From an uncultured Clostridium sp. (GTDB taxonomy: Bacteria > Cyanobacteriota > Vampirovibrionia > Gastranaerophilales > Gastranaerophilaceae): DNA of 54,053 nucleotides. This document shows positions 50,244 to 54,053 of this stretch, in pieces (the first letter of the stretch is position 1; each line of letters starts with the position of its first letter). The notes under the pieces were generated by a model that was not told where the DNA came from, ran no database searches, and saw only the letters and a program-made list of their open reading frames with translations. The translations under genes were made by a program, and so were the position numbers. Location of the stretch: contig CAJMDF010000009.1 of the NCBI GenBank assembly GCA_905212085.1, positions 1 through 54,053 on the forward strand, in the 5' to 3' direction.

Positions 50244-50954
50244 ATGTTTTCACAATTTATTCAAAATCTATTAAATTCTGGAGGACAAGCTCAGGCAATG
50301 CAACGCTATGCTCAGCTTTCCAACAAAGTTAATAATTTAACAGCCAAAAATGAGCCCCAAAATCCGCTTGATGCTATTTATCCAAATAATGGAAAAATAA
50401 ATTCACCATCATTTGAAAAAGTACTCCAATCTACTACAAAATCAAATTTCGGGTCATTACTACTTAACCCTGAATTAAAAAAAGTAAATGCCAATATAAT
50501 TAGCCAAACACCTCAAAGCAGTTTTCAAAACACATTAATCGAAGCAAATGCACTTCAAGCTAACACACAATCTGCAACAAAATCTCAAATTTTAAATGTT
50601 GTAAACCAAATTGCTGAAAAACATGGGGTTGATGAAAAATTAGTTCAAGCTCTAATTAAACAAGAATCAGGATTTAACCCTAAAGCGAAATCAAAAGCAG
50701 GAGCTATGGGACTAATGCAATTAATGCCTTCTACTGCTAAAAATCTAGGAGTACAAGATCCTTATAATATTGTACAAAACGTTGAAGGCGGAGTTAAGTA
50801 TTTAAAATCTATGTTAAACAAATACAATGGTAATGTAATATTAGCACTGGCAGCATATAATGCCGGTCCTGGAGCCGTTGATAAATATGACGGAGTACCT
50901 CCATACAAAGAAACACAAAATTACGTTAAAAATATTTTAGCCAACTATCTATAA
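50244..50954 (+). CDS. Lytic transglycosylase (SLT domain) without a signal peptide
   Basis: A 236-aa protein. The C-terminal half is an SLT/goose-lysozyme-like domain: VDEKLVQALIKQESGFNPKAKS with the catalytic Glu, GAMGLMQLMPSTA, and ALAAYNAGPGAVDKY. It cleaves the glycan strand of peptidoglycan. The N-terminal 110 residues are Asn/Gln/Ser-rich and disordered with no Sec signal, containing SPSFEKVLQS and SSFQNTLIEA, similar to the N-termini of proteins exported by the flagellar apparatus. A dedicated export route, or export with the motif set above, are both only guesses. The RBS is GAGGTGG. Confidence 0.8.
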   Translation: MFSQFIQNLLNSGGQAQAMQRYAQLSNKVNNLTAKNEPQNPLDAIYPNNGKINSPSFEKVLQSTTKSNFGSLLLNPELKKVNANIISQTPQSSFQNTLIEANALQANTQSATKSQILNVVNQIAEKHGVDEKLVQALIKQESGFNPKAKSKAGAMGLMQLMPSTAKNLGVQDPYNIVQNVEGGVKYLKSMLNKYNGNVILALAAYNAGPGAVDKYDGVPPYKETQNYVKNILANYL

Positions 50955-51017
50955 TTAATAATTTTGCACAATTTTGTTGTTTTTGCTACAATGAAATAAA
51001 AGTAGGAAAGGCAAGCA

Positions 51018-52379
51018 ATGAAATTTTCATCATCTTTTAAAGTAGGACTTTTAACATTATTAGCATTAGTACTTTTAATAGGAGTAGTTTTCAAGGTTAA
51101 AGGTCGCACTTTTTCATCTGCAGACAGAATAGAAATTCAATTCAAAGATGTAAACGGCATGCGTCCTGGCGCAGGCGTTCAGATGATGGGATTAAGAGTA
51201 GGACAAGTAGAAGAAATTACCCCGGTAATTGATGGTGAAAACAGTTATGTTAAAGTAAAATTTGTAATCACAGAACCGAATGTAGAAATTCCGAAAGCTT
51301 CAATATTTTCTATTCAACAATCTGGACTTATCGGTGAATTATTTTTAGAAATTACACCGCCAAAGACAAGAACAGTCTTTATTCCAATGGTAAATAAAGA
51401 TATTCTTTATAAAGATGATGATGTTGAAATGAAGTTAGATAAAAAATTCTATGATGTCGGAAAAATTACAAACATTGAAGTAGTTTCAAAAGATGTTGTT
51501 CCATACTCTGTAAAAGATAATATTAAAACAAATTATGCATATAAAATAGATTACGTAATAAATCTTCCAGGTCTTATATTACCTGAATTTTTAAAGGGTA
51601 AAGTTGTAAGATCAAACGGAACTAACAAACTTTTAATCTCGACTTTAGATGATATAACATTACCATATCCAAATCAAAAATCACCTTATACAATCATTGA
51701 ACCAATGAGAATAGCAGATTTCATGGATTGGCAATATCGAGCTGCAGAATCATTAACTGAAACAAACAAAAAAATTAATGATTTATTGTCTGACGAAGTA
51801 ATCGCAGAATTAAAAATGTCAGTTAGAAATATTAATTCTTTAACAGGTCAAACAAGCGATACTATGGCTAAATTAAACGGGTTAATTGATGACTCAAGCA
51901 GCGATTTAAGACAATTAATGGTAATGATGGATAAAGCTACAACTGATTTCAATATGTTATCTTATAATATTAATAACATAATCGGAGATCCGCAATTTAA
52001 AACAACTATGATGTCTACTGCAAATTCTGTAGATAAATTATCACAGAACCTAAACAAACTTATCGGTAATGAACAAGAAGCTCAACAAATGGCTGAAGAC
52101 ATAAGAGCTATTACACATAACGTAAATGAAATAAGCGGATATGTAAATTCACTTACAAAAGATGATCAGCTTAAAAAAGATATAAACAGGGCTGTTGCAA
52201 ATGTTAATACTGCAATGGTTGATATTTCAACAACTCTTGAAACTGTAAATAAATTAACACCTGAAAAGAAAACTGAATTACAATCAATTATTGAAGATAC
52301 AAGAGTCACAACTTGCAATTTGAGAAAATTCTCTGAAAAACTTAATAAGAGATTTTTACTTTGGAGATTAATGTTCTAA
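51018..52379 (+). CDS. MCE-family (MlaD-like) phospholipid transport protein
   Basis: A 453-aa protein anchored by one N-terminal helix (residues 9-27, VGLLTLLALVLLIGVVFKV). An MCE domain follows (IEIQFKDVNGMRPGAGVQMMGLRVGQVEEI, then IPKASIFSIQQSGLIGELFLEI). The C-terminal half is a long helical tail rich in N/D/S (about 240-450), as in cyanobacterial and Mla-type MCE proteins. They form hexamers that move lipids between the inner and outer membranes. It sits 21 bp before lpxK, consistent with an outer-membrane lipid role. RBS TAGGAAAGG. Confidence 0.9.
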   Translation: MKFSSSFKVGLLTLLALVLLIGVVFKVKGRTFSSADRIEIQFKDVNGMRPGAGVQMMGLRVGQVEEITPVIDGENSYVKVKFVITEPNVEIPKASIFSIQQSGLIGELFLEITPPKTRTVFIPMVNKDILYKDDDVEMKLDKKFYDVGKITNIEVVSKDVVPYSVKDNIKTNYAYKIDYVINLPGLILPEFLKGKVVRSNGTNKLLISTLDDITLPYPNQKSPYTIIEPMRIADFMDWQYRAAESLTETNKKINDLLSDEVIAELKMSVRNINSLTGQTSDTMAKLNGLIDDSSSDLRQLMVMMDKATTDFNMLSYNINNIIGDPQFKTTMMSTANSVDKLSQNLNKLIGNEQEAQQMAEDIRAITHNVNEISGYVNSLTKDDQLKKDINRAVANVNTAMVDISTTLETVNKLTPEKKTELQSIIEDTRVTTCNLRKFSEKLNKRFLLWRLMF

Positions 52380-52399
52380 AAATTTGATAGGAAAAGAAT

Positions 52400-53425
52400 A
52401 TGAATTTGAAAACGGAAATTTCCAAAATACATTATGATAAAAATGCAAAAGGTTTGATTGTAAAAATTTTAGAATTCGCTTCAATATTCTATGGATTAGG
52501 AAGCGGATTAAAAAACAAACTTTATGATAAAAATATAATTAAACCTAAAAAAGTAAATGCTTTTGTAATTTCTGTAGGAAATGTAACAACTGGCGGTGTA
52601 GGGAAAACTCCAGTTGTATCTGAAATTGCGAAATTTTTTATTAATAAAGGGGAAAAAGTTGGAATAATTTCTCGCGGATATGGCGGAAAACTTTCCAATA
52701 AAAATATAAATATTATCTCTGATGGAGAAAAAATATATTATAATGCAAATTTAGCTGGGGATGAACCTTACTGGTTATCTCAAAATACCAAAGGCGCAAT
52801 TGTTATTACTTGCAAAAACAGATACAAAGCTGCAGAATATGCAATTAATAAATTTGGAGTAACAAAAATCATACTTGATGACGGCTTTCAACACAGAAAA
52901 CTTTATAGAGATTTAGATATAGTTTTAATGGACAGCAAAATGGGATTTGGAAATGAAAAACTTCTTCCTGCAGGACCTTTAAGAGAAGGGACAGAAGCTT
53001 TTTCAAGAATTGATAAATTAATTATAGTAAGCAAAGATATCGACCACTCAAGAGCTGAAAAATTATCTAAAATAATGAGTAAAAAATTAAAAATACAAAC
53101 AGAAGTCTGCTACACAGAACCTGACATTGTATATAACATAAAAACAGGAGAAATTTTACCAAAAGATACCGAAATTACAGCAATCTGCGCAATTGGTCAA
53201 CCAACACAATTCTATAATTTTTTGAAAGATTATAAAGTTAAAAATACCAAAGACTTTGATGATCATCATCTATATACAGAAGAAGAAATTCCTCAAGGAA
53301 TAATTGTAACAACGGAAAAAGACGCTGTTAAAATGGCAAACTTTAATCGAAATGATATTTATGCACTAAAATTAAAAACGGTAATTAATGTTGAGGAACT
53401 CCTAAATAATGCAGACAAAAATTAA
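52400..53425 (+). CDS. lpxK: Tetraacyldisaccharide 4'-kinase
   Basis: A 341-aa kinase that phosphorylates the 4' position of the lipid A disaccharide precursor. Walker A is VISVGNVTTGGVGKTPVVSE; ISRGYGGK, VGDEP-like LAGDEPYWL, TKIILDDGFQHRKLYRDLDI and VTTEKDAVKM are LpxK signatures. Its presence shows that lipid A is probably made. RBS TAGGAAAAG. The 3' end overlaps nth by 17 bp. Confidence 0.95.
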   Translation: MNLKTEISKIHYDKNAKGLIVKILEFASIFYGLGSGLKNKLYDKNIIKPKKVNAFVISVGNVTTGGVGKTPVVSEIAKFFINKGEKVGIISRGYGGKLSNKNINIISDGEKIYYNANLAGDEPYWLSQNTKGAIVITCKNRYKAAEYAINKFGVTKIILDDGFQHRKLYRDLDIVLMDSKMGFGNEKLLPAGPLREGTEAFSRIDKLIIVSKDIDHSRAEKLSKIMSKKLKIQTEVCYTEPDIVYNIKTGEILPKDTEITAICAIGQPTQFYNFLKDYKVKNTKDFDDHHLYTEEEIPQGIIVTTEKDAVKMANFNRNDIYALKLKTVINVEELLNNADKN

Positions 53426-54047
53426 TATCGACAAAATTGTAGAATTACTAAAAAAAGCAAAGCAACCGCAAAGCGATTTTGTAAAACTTATGGATAGTTT
53501 TAAAGACCCGTATTTGGTTTTAATAGCCTGCATTCTAAGCCTTAGGACTAATGATAAAACAACTTATCCTGCGACATTAAGAATGCTTGAATTAGGAAAA
53601 ACACCTAAAGACTTTGCTAATTGTGATGTTAAAAAACTTGAAAAAGCTATTTATCCGGTAGGATTTTATGCAAATAAAGCAAAACAAATTGTAGACCTTT
53701 CTAAAACTCTTGTAGAAAAGTATAAATCAAAAGTTCCTGATTCTATTGAAGAATTATGCAAGTTTAACGGGGTTGGAAGAAAAACAGCAAATTTAACTCT
53801 ATCTCTCGGTTTTAATAAACCCGCAATTTGTGTAGATGTACACGTTCATAGAATTTTTAACAGAATCGGATATGTAAAAACTAAAACTCCGGAAGAAACA
53901 GAGTTTGCACTTAGAGAAATTCTACCTGAAAAATATTGGATTGATATAAATACTCTTTTAGTAACTCACGGGCAAAATATTTGCAAACCAATAAAACCTA
54001 AATGTGAAGAATGTCCAATTGCAAAATTTTGCAATAAAATAATTTAA
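53409..54047 (+). CDS. nth: Endonuclease III (DNA glycosylase/AP lyase)
   Basis: A 212-aa base-excision enzyme for oxidised pyrimidines. The helix-hairpin-helix motif is LCKFNGVGRKTANLTLS, the catalytic Asp is in VDVHVHRIFNRIG (V-D-V-H-V), and the 4Fe-4S cluster cysteines lie in CKPIKPKCEECPIAKFC with the C-x6-C-x2-C-x5-C spacing. Normal length. It overlaps lpxK by 17 bp and ends 6 bases before the window end. Confidence 0.96.
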   Translation: MQTKINIDKIVELLKKAKQPQSDFVKLMDSFKDPYLVLIACILSLRTNDKTTYPATLRMLELGKTPKDFANCDVKKLEKAIYPVGFYANKAKQIVDLSKTLVEKYKSKVPDSIEELCKFNGVGRKTANLTLSLGFNKPAICVDVHVHRIFNRIGYVKTKTPEETEFALREILPEKYWIDINTLLVTHGQNICKPIKPKCEECPIAKFCNKII

Positions 54048-54053
54048 TAATTA

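Noticed and set aside
50985..50996. TTTTTGCTACAAT before the MlaD-like gene as another TAGCAA-type box
   Set aside because: It is in the opposite orientation to the downstream gene and acts plausibly as an ordinary -10 (TACAAT).
1..54053. CRISPR arrays, insertion sequences, prophage or integrase attachment sites
   Set aside because: No regularly spaced repeats, transposase, integrase or phage structural genes were seen anywhere in the window.

Overview
The window is a 54 kb AT-rich stretch of bacterial chromosome. It looks like a fermentative, non-photosynthetic relative of cyanobacteria, most likely Gastranaerophilales (Melainabacteria/Vampirovibrionia) from an animal gut. That placement is an inference from three things: the prepilin signature FTLAEVLITLGIIGVVAA, anaerobe-type pyruvate:ferredoxin oxidoreductase and rubredoxin, and a set of small proteins with no recognisable relatives. 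LpxK, an MsbA-like exporter, an MCE/MlaD protein and a lipoprotein point to a two-membrane cell. No phage, insertion sequence or CRISPR array is visible.

Layout. 1-8.3 kb: truncated reverse gene with a G9 tract, dNMP/phosphomevalonate-kinase-like protein, NarL/FixJ response regulator facing a GH13 amylase-like gene across an 18-bp palindrome, recN, a sigma-70 factor, a PHP phosphoesterase and a small secreted protein. 8.4-20.3 kb: membrane protein with a C-terminal J-domain, tRNA-Val, lipoprotein, RlmD-like methyltransferase, an unknown protein with a G10 tract, nifJ, two lineage-specific proteins and mtaB. 20.3-31.2 kb: Bax-inhibitor-like protein, ABC exporter, tRNA-Asn and tRNA-Gln, sugar MFS transporter, a large M41-type metalloprotease with a decayed AAA module, a PEMT/ICMT-like methyltransferase and mnmG. 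31.4-38.5 kb: TPR protein, frame-disrupted type IV prepilin with a C10 tract, rnhB-rbgA-rplS, a 50-aa ORF, tRNA-Leu, an alpha/beta hydrolase and ugd. 38.6-47.5 kb: MsbA-like exporter, TPR protein, two tandem CHAP-like proteins, coaE-rluB, thioesterase/rubredoxin and a divergent pair of HExxH proteins. 47.5-54 kb: damaged tRNA-Pro copy followed by an intact tRNA-Pro, then yidC, queA, a lytic transglycosylase, mlaD-like, lpxK and nth.

The most interesting pattern is a scattered set of lineage-specific genes. Many of their products carry a short N-terminal motif near [P/I]-x-F-x-[G/S] (PNFQG, PNFTG, PNFTS, PVFRG, PAFKS, PISFG, IKFTS). Eight genes, most of them in that set, have TAGCAA followed by an A-run/T-run about 30-70 bp upstream of the start codon, in the sense orientation. 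The set includes the M41-like protease, both HExxH proteins, the J-domain protein and several orphans. I infer a co-regulated and perhaps co-targeted protein set. The second pattern is three 9-10 bp G/C homopolymers near the 5' ends of genes, with similar flanks. One puts a type IV prepilin out of frame, as expected of a phase-variable locus or of a homopolymer assembly error.
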